From: Bradyrhizobium diazoefficiens
GTDB taxonomy: Bacteria > Pseudomonadota > Alphaproteobacteria > Rhizobiales > Xanthobacteraceae
Direction of reading: 5' to 3'
Assembly (NCBI RefSeq): GCF_016616235.1
Contig: NZ_CP067100.1
Coordinates: 7,561,001 to 7,625,000 of the forward strand
DNA: 64,000 nt
Part shown: positions 46,067 to 53,053 of the stretch, one piece after another
How the letters are laid out: each line of letters begins with the position of its first letter
Numbering within the stretch: the first letter of the stretch is position 1
Made by a program: the position numbers and the translations under genes
The notes under the pieces: model-generated
What the model saw: the letters and a program-made list of their open reading frames with translations, nothing else
The model's database searches: none
What the model was told of the DNA's origin: nothing

Positions 46067-46558
46067 CTACTCCCAAAAATCCGCGTGGCCCTGCGGATCG
46101 ACCAGGCGGTTGATCCGCAAGGCCGCCGCCATCGCAAACCGCACGGTCATCTGCTTGCGCGTGGCGGCGGCAAGCTTGTGCTCGGGCGCTTCGCACTGCA
46201 TGTGCGCGCCATAGGCGTCGGCGACGATCAGGCCGGTATCTTCAGGAAAGATCTCGCACGGCAGATCCTGCGTGAAGGCGAAGAACAGCCGGTCGCAATG
46301 GGCGCGGTATTCATGCCATTTCTGGTCGGCGCGCAGATCCTCGACCGACGACTTGATCTCGACGATCCAGATCTCGCCGCGCTCGTTCAGCGCCACGAGA
46401 TCGGCGCGCCGTCCTGACGGCAGCGGCAGTTCGCTGATGCAGGAGAAGCCGAGCGAACGCAGCAGCCGCGCCGTGCCGCGCGCGATGGCGAGCGCGGTTT
46501 CGGATTGACGACGATCGGGCGGCGGAACGAGGGCGATGTTGCGGGCGGTGTAGTCCAT
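46067..46558 (-). CDS. mmcB: MmcB family DNA repair nuclease-like protein
   Basis: A 163-residue PD-(D/E)xK fold protein. The catalytic motif is readable as SGRRADLVALNERGEIWIVEIKSSVED (split: RADLVAL, then VEIKSS). ELPLPSGRR, WHEYRAHCDRLFFAF and EDTGLIVADAYGA are typical of the DUF8071/MmcB group. Caulobacter MmcB takes part in LexA-regulated mutagenic translesion repair with ImuB/DnaE2, which are not in this window. The start at 46558 (MDYTARNIALVP) avoids reading into a family B repeat. Confidence 0.85.
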   Translation of the reverse strand: MDYTARNIALVPPPDRRQSETALAIARGTARLLRSLGFSCISELPLPSGRRADLVALNERGEIWIVEIKSSVEDLRADQKWHEYRAHCDRLFFAFTQDLPCEIFPEDTGLIVADAYGAHMQCEAPEHKLAAATRKQMTVRFAMAAALRINRLVDPQGHADFWE

Positions 46559-46626
46559 CGGGGGAGGATAGCCGATTCCATTTGGGGCGGACACTGCTTG
46601 ATGGAGGCGAGCCGCGGCCTCACACT

Positions 46627-46733
46627 CGCTGTCGTCCCCGCGAACGCGGGGACCCATAACCACAGGGCGGAGTGCAGGGCAAGCCGGTCACTCCGAGCCT
46701 TCGGAAAACATCTCCCTGTGGTTATGGATCTCG
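46627..46733. repeat. Family B repeat, left part (split by IS110 element)
   Basis: It begins CTGTCGTCCCCGCGAACGCGGGG, continues CCCATAACCACAGGG and, after a spacer, CCCTGTGGTTATGGATCTCGG. The remainder, ATCTGCGCTTCGCTTGTCC followed by AGGACGACAGC, resumes at 48034-48072. Joined, the two parts make one complete family B palindrome like those at 12947 and 49911. Confidence 0.8.
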
Positions 46734-46744
46734 GATTGCATGTT

Positions 46745-46910
46745 GTTGGCGCCTTCCTGTTGGAAGGTCAGCCGCCGGCGGGACCTCGCGGTCCCGGAAG
46801 ATCGTAACGATCGTGCAGATCTTGAGGCCCGCCGACGCTTCTGGGTCCGGGCACGAACGGTAGAGAGGGCTATTCGCCCGTTTGCAATCCAGTGCTCGTT
46901 CCGGACCCCT
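46745..46910 (+). ncRNA. Putative IS110 bridge RNA (target- and donor-binding loops)
   Basis: Read by eye. The 5' hairpin is CCTTCC-tgtt-GGAAGG (46752-46767). Target loop: stem CGGCGGG + CCTC (46776-46787) with GAGG + CCCGCCG (46824-46834), internal hairpin GATCG-taa-CGATC (46800-46812), left guide TCCCGGA (46792-46798), right guide GCAGATC (46815-46821). Donor loop: stem GGGTCCGG + GCAC (46843-46854) with GTGC (46892-46895) + CCGGACCC (46901-46908), inner hairpin GGGC/GCCC (46867-46879), left guide ACGGTAGA (46857-46864), right guide TGCAATC (46883-46889). Target guides match TCCCGGA and GATCTGC of the family B repeat. Donor guides match the element's right end ACGGTAGA (48028-48035) and left end GATTGCA (46734-46740). 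RNA ends are approximate. Confidence 0.8.
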
Positions 46911-46930
46911 CAAGGATGATGGAGGTCGGT

Positions 46931-47881
46931 ATGAACGGCAAGCAGGTTATTGGTGTCGACATCGGCAAATCGTATCTCGATGCAGCGATCGAAGGCCGTC
47001 ACCGTGTGCAGCGGTACGACAACGACGCGGCCGGCGTTGCCGCGCTGATCGAGCATTTTGACCCGGCCCGGGATATCGTGGTGTTCGAGCGCACTGGCGG
47101 CTGGGAGCGAAACCTGGAAGCAGCACTGGCGGACAGGGCCATCACGTGGGCCGTCGTTCACTCGCAAGGCGTGAAAGCCTTCCGCCAGGCACAAGGGATC
47201 AAGGCAAAAACCGATCGGATCGACGCGCGGCTGCTGCGTGACTATGGCCGCGACCGGCTCGAGGCCGGCAAGTTGCGGCCTGGGCACAGGGAAGACGTGA
47301 CGCTGGCTTGTCTGATGGCGCGGCAGCGGCAGCTCAAGGCCATGCGGCACGCGGAGAGTTGCCGCCTGGCCACTGCGGCACTGGAAGCGGTCCGCAGTTC
47401 GATCGAGCGTATGATTGCCGATCTTGACATGGCGCTCGCAGCGATAGCGACCGAGCTCGTCCGACACGAGACTGAGCATGTGGACTTGGCCTTCAGAGAG
47501 GAGGTTCTATGTGGCCAGATTGGTGTTGCCGAACAGACCGCGCGCGGGCTCTTGGCGGAGTTGCCCGAACTCGGCAGGCTCGGCAGCAAGGCGATTACTG
47601 CGCTTGGCGGACTGGCCCCGCGCGTTCATGAGAGCGGAAGCCTTCGCAAGCGCCGGGGACTGGCGCCCGGGCGTACGTCCATCAAGGTGATCCTGTTCAA
47701 TCCGGCGCGTACGGCCATGCGGTTCGACCCACAGATTAAGGAGTTCTGTGGTCGGCTACGGGCACGAGGCAAGCCCGGCAAGGTGATCATGGTCGCCGTG
47801 ATGCGCAAAATGCTGGTACGGCTAAATGCTCAAATGCGGGACGCAATGGCCCGGGCTTCAACCGCAGCCGCGGTGCATTGA
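46931..47881 (+). CDS. IS110 family transposase (RNA-guided DEDD/serine recombinase)
   Basis: A 316-residue recombinase. The N-terminal RuvC-like DEDD domain has Asp10 (VIGVDIGKSYLD), Glu53 (VVFERTGGWE) and Asp95/Asp98 (KAKTDRIDARLL), all spaced as in IS110 proteins. A central coiled-coil region covers about 120-200. The C-terminal Tnp_20-like domain has ITALGGLAPRVHESGSLRKR with the catalytic Ser (Ser235 or 237), followed by GRTSIKVILFNPARTAMRFD. GGAGG lies 5 bases before the ATG at 46931, which decides this start over upstream in-frame codons. All expected catalytic residues are present, so the element may be active. The coding sequence starts about 20 bases after the bridge RNA structure. 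Confidence 0.92.
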   Translation: MNGKQVIGVDIGKSYLDAAIEGRHRVQRYDNDAAGVAALIEHFDPARDIVVFERTGGWERNLEAALADRAITWAVVHSQGVKAFRQAQGIKAKTDRIDARLLRDYGRDRLEAGKLRPGHREDVTLACLMARQRQLKAMRHAESCRLATAALEAVRSSIERMIADLDMALAAIATELVRHETEHVDLAFREEVLCGQIGVAEQTARGLLAELPELGRLGSKAITALGGLAPRVHESGSLRKRRGLAPGRTSIKVILFNPARTAMRFDPQIKEFCGRLRARGKPGKVIMVAVMRKMLVRLNAQMRDAMARASTAAAVH

Positions 47882-47918
47882 GGCGTCGATCACGGCAGCC
47901 CTTGCGGCAGCGCGCACA

Positions 47919-47978
47919 GGCCGTCAAGGCTGGCCGCAGGCCACCGCCGCAAGGCGGGGCGAAGCCGCCTTGACGGCC
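47919..47978 (+). other. Large hairpin in IS110 right end
   Basis: GGCCGTCAAGGC (47919-47930) and GCCTTGACGGCC (47967-47978) are exact reverse complements. Inside is a second stem, CCGCC-gcaa-GGCGG (47944-47957), with a GNRA tetraloop. It lies between the transposase stop and the right terminus. It could end transposase transcription, shield the gene from read-through, or be part of the right-end recombination site. Confidence 0.7.
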
Positions 47979-48015
47979 GAGCACGATGCCGCACACTAAC
48001 GGCCGATCGACCACC

Positions 48016-48021
48016 TTGACA
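48016..48021 (+). promoter_or_regulatory. Outward -35 TTGACA at IS110 right end
   Basis: A perfect TTGACA lies 12 bases inside the right terminus, pointing outward. In a circularised element, CATGTT of the left end would sit 17 bases downstream as a weak -10. This matches the junction promoters known for circular IS110-type intermediates. In the inserted state it would face the GH13 gene at 48158. Confidence 0.55.
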
Positions 48022-48033
48022 GCCAACACGGTA

Positions 48034-48072
48034 GATCTGCGCTTCGCTTGTCCAGGACGACAGCGAGCGTGC
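48034..48072. repeat. Family B repeat, right part (split by IS110 element)
   Basis: GATCTGCGCTTCGCTTGTCC then AGGACGACAGCG continues the family B repeat whose left part ends at 46733. It matches the reverse complement of 49911-49945 base for base over most of its length. Confidence 0.8.
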
Positions 48073-48157
48073 GGAAACAGGCGGGAACCACACCTCCCCA
48101 AATCACTTATCACGCAGCCGCCGCTACCCTCGGCGGGACCACCGAGGCTGCGCGCGC

Positions 48158-49849
48158 ATGATCGACGATCTCTGGTACAAGAACGGCGTGTTTTACTGTC
48201 TCTCGGTCGGCACCTATATGGATGCCGACGGCGACGGCATCGGCGATTTCAAGGGTCTGCTCCGCCGGCTCGACTACCTGCACGGGCTCGGCATCACCAC
48301 GATCTGGCTGATGCCGTTCCAGACCTCGCCCGGCCACGACGACGGCTACGACATCGCAGACTATTACAGCGTCGATTCCCGCTACGGCACGCTCGGCGAT
48401 TTCGTCGAGTTCACCCATGGCTGCCAGCAGCGCGGCATGCGCGTCATCATCGACCTCGTCGTCAACCACACCTCGGACCAGCATCACTGGTTCAAGGAGG
48501 CGCGGCGCGACAAGAACTCGCCCTATCGCGACTGGTATGTCTGGTCCGACAAGAAGCCAGCCAATGCCAACAAGGGCATGGTGTTTCCCGGCGTGCAGAA
48601 ATCGACCTGGACGCGCGACAAGGAATCCGGCGCGTACTACTTCCATCGCTTCTACGATTTCCAGCCTGATCTCAACACCTCGAACCCGCATGTGCAGGCC
48701 GAGATCTTGAAGATCATGGGCTTCTGGATCCAGCTCGGCGTCTCCGGCTTCCGCATGGACGCGGTGCCCTTCGTGATCGCCACCAAGGGCGCCAAGGTGA
48801 AGACGCCGGTCGAGCAATACGACATGCTGCGCGCCTTCCGCGAATTCCTGCAATGGCGCCAGGGCGACGCCATCATCCTCGCCGAAGCCAACGTGCTGCC
48901 GGAAACCGATCTCGAATATTTCGGCCGCGATGCCGACCGCATGCACATGATGTTCAACTTCCACGTCAACCAGCATCTGTTCTATGCACTGGCCTCGGCC
49001 GATTCGCGTCCGCTGGCGAAAGCGCTGAAAGCAACAAAGCCGCGGCCGGCCTCGGCGCAATGGGGCCTGTTCCTGCGCAATCACGACGAGCTGGACCTCG
49101 GCCGGCTCACCAAGGCGCAGCGCGAGGTCGTGTTCAAATGCTTCGGTCCCGACAAGGACATGCAGCTCTATGACCGCGGCATAAGGCGCCGCCTCGCACC
49201 GATGCTGGGCGGCGACCGCAGGCGACTCGAGCTTGCCTACAGCCTGATGTGCACGCTGCCGGGAACGCCTGTCATCCGCTATGGCGACGAGATCGCGATG
49301 GGGGATGATCTCTCACTCCCCGAGCGCAATTGCGCGCGCACGCCGATGCAATGGTCGAACGAGCCGCATGGCGGGTTCACCAGGAGCGACAAGCCGGCGA
49401 TCCCGGTCATCGACGAGGGACCGTATGGGTATCCGCACGTCAATGTTGCCCAGCAGCGGCGTGACCCGAACTCGATGCTGAACTGGACCGAGCGCATCGT
49501 GCGCATGCGGAAAGAAGTGCCGGAGGTCGGCTGGGGCGATTTCACGGTGATTTCGACGCGCGATCCCGCCGTCTTCATCATCCGCTACGACTGGCGCAAC
49601 AATTCGGTGCTGTTCGTGCACAATCTCGACGAGAAGCCGCGCGAGATCGCGTTCTCCGCCGGGCTGCCGGACGATGCCGGCGCGCCCCTGATCAATCTGC
49701 TCGCCGAAGACCACAGCCATGCCGACAAGCGCGGCCAGCACCGCGTCGTGCTGGAGCCCTACGGGTATCGCTGGTACCGCGTCGGCGGGCTGGATTATCT
49801 GTTGAAGCGGAGCGATATCGACGAGCATACGGTGCGGGGGAAGAAGTAG
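48158..49849 (+). CDS. GH13 glycoside hydrolase, trehalose-synthase-like
   Basis: A 563-residue alpha-amylase-family enzyme. The GH13 conserved regions are: I VIIDLVVNHTSDQHHWF, II GFRMDAVPF (nucleophile Asp), III IILAEANVLP (acid/base Glu), IV LRNHDELDL (transition-state Asp). The start WYKNGVFYCLSVGTYMDADGDG and the C-terminal beta domain ending YGYRWYRVGG resemble trehalose synthase (TreS) and related maltose-interconverting enzymes. It has no signal peptide and so is cytoplasmic. An alpha-glucosidase gene converges on it. IS110 lies immediately upstream and may have replaced its native promoter. Maltose or trehalose specificity is inference. Confidence 0.85.
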   Translation: MIDDLWYKNGVFYCLSVGTYMDADGDGIGDFKGLLRRLDYLHGLGITTIWLMPFQTSPGHDDGYDIADYYSVDSRYGTLGDFVEFTHGCQQRGMRVIIDLVVNHTSDQHHWFKEARRDKNSPYRDWYVWSDKKPANANKGMVFPGVQKSTWTRDKESGAYYFHRFYDFQPDLNTSNPHVQAEILKIMGFWIQLGVSGFRMDAVPFVIATKGAKVKTPVEQYDMLRAFREFLQWRQGDAIILAEANVLPETDLEYFGRDADRMHMMFNFHVNQHLFYALASADSRPLAKALKATKPRPASAQWGLFLRNHDELDLGRLTKAQREVVFKCFGPDKDMQLYDRGIRRRLAPMLGGDRRRLELAYSLMCTLPGTPVIRYGDEIAMGDDLSLPERNCARTPMQWSNEPHGGFTRSDKPAIPVIDEGPYGYPHVNVAQQRRDPNSMLNWTERIVRMRKEVPEVGWGDFTVISTRDPAVFIIRYDWRNNSVLFVHNLDEKPREIAFSAGLPDDAGAPLINLLAEDHSHADKRGQHRVVLEPYGYRWYRVGGLDYLLKRSDIDEHTVRGKK

Positions 49850-49910
49850 CCGGGGCAGGTGCATCTCCACAAGCCGCTCATCAGACAACTCCGCTGTACC
49901 AACACCCTCC

Positions 49911-50053
49911 GCTGTCGTCCCGGACAAGCGAAGCGTAGATCCGGGACCATAATCACAGGGAGGAGCGTGGCGAAGACTCGTCGTTTGGTACTTCTACCGA
50001 TTACAATCGACAGATCACGCGGTATGGGTCCCCGCGTTCGCGGCGACGACAGC
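49911..50053. repeat. Family B interspersed repeat (copy 3, reverse orientation)
   Basis: GCTGTCGTCCCGGACAAGCG with GAAGCGTAGATCCGGGACC, then CATAATCACAGGG and, beyond a unique spacer, GGTATGGGTCCCCGCGTTCG and GCGACGACAGC. On the minus strand it contains TCCCGGATCTAC, which keeps the full left IS110 target guide match and six of seven right guide positions. Confidence 0.78.
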
Positions 50054-51654
50054 TACGATAGCGGCTGCACGATCACGCCTTCATTGCCGCGCAAATCGAG
50101 CACGCCTTCGAGCTTCTCACCTTCGCGGTCAAGGAAGGTCGAGATGAGTATCTCGCTGCCGAAGCGGATCGCACTGGTGGTCACCGCGATCGGCTCAGCT
50201 CCGAGATTGAGCGCCACGATGACCGCCCGACCCTCGGCTTCGCGGCGATAGATCAGCAGATCGCCTTGCGCAGCGATCGGGTGATAGTCGCCGGAGACCA
50301 GCGGCGGCGAGGTCCTCCGCAACGCGATCAGGCGCCTGTACAGGCTGAGGATCGAGCGCGGATCGGCCTCGAGATTGACGACGTTCTCGCGGATGTGATC
50401 CTCCGGCAGCGGCAGCCAGGGCCTCGACTCCGAGAAGCCGGCGTAGCCGGACGAGTCCCACTGCATCGGCGTGCGGCAGCCGTCGCGGCCGACGCCGAGG
50501 CCGGGCACGTTCTTCTCGAAGGGGTCGCGCACGTCCTCCGGCGCGATCGCGAGCTGATGCATGCCGATCTCGTCGCCGTAGTAGAGCGTCGGCGTGCCGC
50601 GCAGGGTCAAGAGCAGCATCGCGGCGACGCGGGCCTGCTCGGGCCCGACGCGGCTGGCGACGCGCGGACGGTCGTGATTGCCGAGCACCCAGTTCGGCCA
50701 AGCGCCCTTTGGCAGCGCCTTCTCGTAATCCTCGACGATCTTCTCGATCGAGCGCGCGCTCCAGAACGTCGAGAGCAGCGCGAAGTTGAACGGCATCTGC
50801 GCGCCGGTGAGATCGTTGCCGTAGTAGGCCATCAGGCGGTGCAACGGCAGATAGATCTCGCCGATCAGCACGCGCGCCGCATAGGCATCGGTGACGCGCC
50901 GCATCTGCGCGATCACCTCATGCACCTCGGGCTGGTCGGTGGAATATTGCGTCAGGATTTTTTCGTTCGGCGGCCGGCCCTCGACGTAATGCGGGTTCGG
51001 CGGATTGTCGCGGAACTCGGCGTCCTTGATCAGGTGCCAGATCACGTCGACGCGAAAACCGTCGACGCCCTTGTCAAGCCAGAACCGCATCACGTCGTAG
51101 ATCGCGGCGCGAACATCCGGATTGCGCCAGTTGAGGTCGGGCTGCTGCGCAAGGAAGGCGTGGTAGTAGTATTGCCCCGTCGCCTCGTCGAACTGCCACG
51201 CGCTGCCGCCGAACTCGGACAGCCAGTTGTTCGGCACGCCGCCACCGGGCGCGGGATCGCGCCAGATGTACCAGTCACGTTTGGGATTGTCGCGCGAAGA
51301 ACGGCTCTCGACGAACCAGGGGTGCTGGTCCGAGGTGTGGTTCGGCACGAGATCGAGGATCAGCTTCAGGCCGTTGTCGTGCGCGGCCGCAAGCAGCGCG
51401 TCGAAATCCGCCATCGTGCCGAACAGCGGCTCGATGCCGGTATAGTCGGAGATGTCGTAGCCGAAATCGGCCATCGGCGAGGGGAAGATCGGCGACAGCC
51501 AGATCGCGTCGACGCCGAGCGATTTGACGTAAGGCAGCCGCCGCAAGATGCCGGCGAGATCGCCGACGCCGTCGCCATTGCTGTCCTGAAACGAGCGCGG
51601 ATAGATCTGATAGAAGATGCCGTCGCGCCACCAGTTTTCGCCGCCGTGAGCCAT
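50053..51654 (-). CDS. GH13 alpha-glucosidase
   Basis: A 533-residue cytoplasmic enzyme of the oligo-1,6-glucosidase/alpha-glucosidase group. It opens WWRDGIFYQIYPRSFQDSNGDG. The conserved regions are: I LILDLVPNHTSDQHPWF, II GFRVDVIWHLI (nucleophile), III VLIGEIYLP (acid/base), IV VLGNHDRPR. These enzymes release glucose from maltose, isomaltose, sucrose or trehalulose-type substrates. Region II VDVIWH is typical of the alpha-1,4-acting members, but specificity is not certain. It is convergent with the trehalose-synthase-like gene, so the two may share maltose or trehalose turnover. Confidence 0.9.
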   Translation of the reverse strand: MAHGGENWWRDGIFYQIYPRSFQDSNGDGVGDLAGILRRLPYVKSLGVDAIWLSPIFPSPMADFGYDISDYTGIEPLFGTMADFDALLAAAHDNGLKLILDLVPNHTSDQHPWFVESRSSRDNPKRDWYIWRDPAPGGGVPNNWLSEFGGSAWQFDEATGQYYYHAFLAQQPDLNWRNPDVRAAIYDVMRFWLDKGVDGFRVDVIWHLIKDAEFRDNPPNPHYVEGRPPNEKILTQYSTDQPEVHEVIAQMRRVTDAYAARVLIGEIYLPLHRLMAYYGNDLTGAQMPFNFALLSTFWSARSIEKIVEDYEKALPKGAWPNWVLGNHDRPRVASRVGPEQARVAAMLLLTLRGTPTLYYGDEIGMHQLAIAPEDVRDPFEKNVPGLGVGRDGCRTPMQWDSSGYAGFSESRPWLPLPEDHIRENVVNLEADPRSILSLYRRLIALRRTSPPLVSGDYHPIAAQGDLLIYRREAEGRAVIVALNLGAEPIAVTTSAIRFGSEILISTFLDREGEKLEGVLDLRGNEGVIVQPLS

Positions 51655-51826
51655 GCCGGAGATACCACCCGATGTTCTGCCCTGCGCGAGAGAACGCGGC
51701 AGGAACGCCCGGGTTCAAACTGGCAAGGCAATTGGGACGGCGGTGTGACGGTTGGTGCGACTGTTCCCCGGGCGCCCGCACGAATCTTTTGCTTGGCGGC
51801 ATGGCAAAAATCGGCATTGTGCTGCC

Positions 51827-52495
51827 ATGACCGAGCAAAACGACACCCGATCCAAGGCGGGCGCGATCATCGTTCCCGTGACGCTGTTCGAGCAGAACTG
51901 CACCATCATCTGGGACGAGCCGGCCAAGAAGGCCGTGGTGATCGATCCCGGCGGCGACGTGCCGAAGATTCTCGATGCGATCAAGCAGACCGGCGTCACC
52001 GTGGAGAAGATCTGGCTGACCCACGGCCATATCGACCATGTCGGCGGCGCGGCGGAGTTGCGCGATGCGCTGAAAGTGCCGATCGAGGGCCCGCATGTCG
52101 CGGACAAGTTCCTGCTCGACAACGTCGTCGAGAGCGGCGCGCGCTTCGGCATGACCGGGGTGCGCAATTTCGCGCCGGACCGCTGGCTCGACGAAGGCGA
52201 GACCGTCTCGATCGGCGGCCTCTCGTTCGAGATTTTCCACTGCCCCGGCCATTCGCCCGGCAGCGTGGTGTTCTTCAACAAGGAATTGCGGTTTGCCCAT
52301 GTCGGCGACGTCTTGTTCGCAGGCTCGGTTGGCCGCACCGATCTGCCCGGCGGCAATCACGCCACACTGATCAACTCGATCAAATCAAAACTGCTGCCGC
52401 TCGGCGACGATGTCGGCTTCATCTGCGGCCATGGCGCCGGCTCCAGCATCGGCCAGGAGCGGATGACCAATCCGTTCATCACCGGCGAGATGTAG
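51827..52495 (+). CDS. MBL-fold metallo-hydrolase (glyoxalase II-like)
   Basis: A 222-residue metallo-beta-lactamase-fold hydrolase with motif LTHGHIDHVGGAAELR (HxHxDH) and later metal ligands in HCPGHSPGSVVFF and ICGHGAGSSIG. The opening PVTLFEQNCTIIWDEPAKKAVVIDPGG is typical of the GloB-like/YcbL group, which hydrolyses S-lactoylglutathione or other thioesters. It starts at the ATG at 51827, where upstream in-frame residues are not family-like. No partner gloA is adjacent. Confidence 0.9.
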   Translation: MTEQNDTRSKAGAIIVPVTLFEQNCTIIWDEPAKKAVVIDPGGDVPKILDAIKQTGVTVEKIWLTHGHIDHVGGAAELRDALKVPIEGPHVADKFLLDNVVESGARFGMTGVRNFAPDRWLDEGETVSIGGLSFEIFHCPGHSPGSVVFFNKELRFAHVGDVLFAGSVGRTDLPGGNHATLINSIKSKLLPLGDDVGFICGHGAGSSIGQERMTNPFITGEM

Positions 52496-52505
52496 CTCTT
52501 TGTTT

Positions 52506-52553
52506 GAGCATGATCTGTTCGGAAAGCCGCTTCACACTTTTCGGATCATGCTC
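52506..52553. repeat. GAGCATGATC palindromic repeat/terminator
   Basis: GAGCATGATC (52506-52515) and GATCATGCTC (52544-52553) are exact inverted arms. Inner TTCGGAAA and CTTTTCGG extend the pairing across a short GCCGCTTCACA loop. This hairpin repeat is widespread in Rhizobiales intergenic DNA. It lies between convergent genes and can serve both as a bidirectional terminator. Confidence 0.75.
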
Positions 52554-52921
52554 TATTCGGCGGCGTCGGCCAACGCCGCAGCCTCGCTCAAGTTACGCTC
52601 GCCCCATTCGCGGATCGCCGCGACGACGGGCACGAAGCTCTTGCCTTTGCGGGTCAGGCGATACTCGACCTTCGGCGGCACCTCGCCGAAATCCTTGCGA
52701 TCGATCAGGCCGCTCGCGGTCAGCGCCTTCAATTCGCGGCTGAGCACGCGCGGGGTGATCTCGGCGCTGCCGCTCGTGCCGCGCAGCAAGCCGCTGCGGA
52801 TTTCGCCATAGCGGCGCGGACCGTCCTTGAGGTCCCAGACGATGCGCAGCTTGTACTTGCCGCTGATCATTTTCTGAAATGCCGCGACTGGACAGGCCCG
52901 CGCCGGAATCATCTTTGCCAT
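52553..52921 (-). CDS. HxlR family transcriptional regulator
   Basis: A 122-residue winged-helix protein. It has the HxlR signature Cys in ARACPVAAFQKMISGKYKLRIVWDL and helix-turn-helix plus wing RVLSRELKALTASGLIDRKDFG. Members sense electrophiles or oxidants through the N-terminal Cys. It is divergent from a small monooxygenase gene across 132 bp. Two 9-base direct repeats (GTCCATACT) lie there, which makes that gene its likely target. Confidence 0.92.
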   Translation of the reverse strand: MAKMIPARACPVAAFQKMISGKYKLRIVWDLKDGPRRYGEIRSGLLRGTSGSAEITPRVLSRELKALTASGLIDRKDFGEVPPKVEYRLTRKGKSFVPVVAAIREWGERNLSEAAALADAAE

Positions 52922-52969
52922 GTCGTCTCCTCCATGTGCGGGACAGAGATTAGGAGCGACGGCGAAAAA

Positions 52970-52996
52970 GTCCATACTATCAATTTTGTCCATACT
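52970..52996. promoter_or_regulatory. Direct repeats, candidate HxlR binding site
   Basis: GTCCATACT occurs at 52970-52978 and again at 52988-52996, a spacing of 18 bases, roughly two helical turns, in the AT-richest part of the divergent hxlR/monooxygenase region. The direct-repeat arrangement on one DNA face would suit a dimeric regulator. Confidence 0.6.
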
Positions 52997-53053
52997 TGCG
53001 GGACCGCCAGCAGCACGCAGATGATGACGCACACGACGAACAGGGAGCGTCAC

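Larger units (their letters stand above)
46734..48033 (+). mobile_element. IS110-family insertion sequence with bridge RNA
   Basis: About 1300 bp. The boundaries come from the family B repeat it interrupts: left flank ...GGATCTCG|GAT, right GTA|GATCTGCGC.... GAT occurs at both junctions, so the exact cut within it is ambiguous. There are no long terminal inverted repeats, only a short subterminal pair, GTTGGC (46745-46750) and GCCAAC (48022-48027), and no clear target duplication beyond GAT. Contents in order: 5' non-coding end with a bridge-RNA-like structure, a DEDD transposase, and a 3' end with a large hairpin and TTGACA. This fits the IS110 (rather than IS1111) subgroup, in which the guide RNA lies upstream of the transposase. 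Confidence 0.88.

Noticed and set aside
46734..46736. GAT as a true target-site duplication
   Set aside because: GAT at both ends is equally explained as the shared recombination core between donor and target. IS110 elements normally do not duplicate their target.
46672..46863. Small frames across the IS left end
   Set aside because: They lack ribosome-binding sites and overlap the bridge RNA stems.
46919..46930. Upstream start codons (GTG 46892, ATG 46916/46919) for the IS110 transposase
   Set aside because: The first would begin inside the donor-binding loop stem of the bridge RNA. GGAGG sits at the right distance only from the ATG at 46931.
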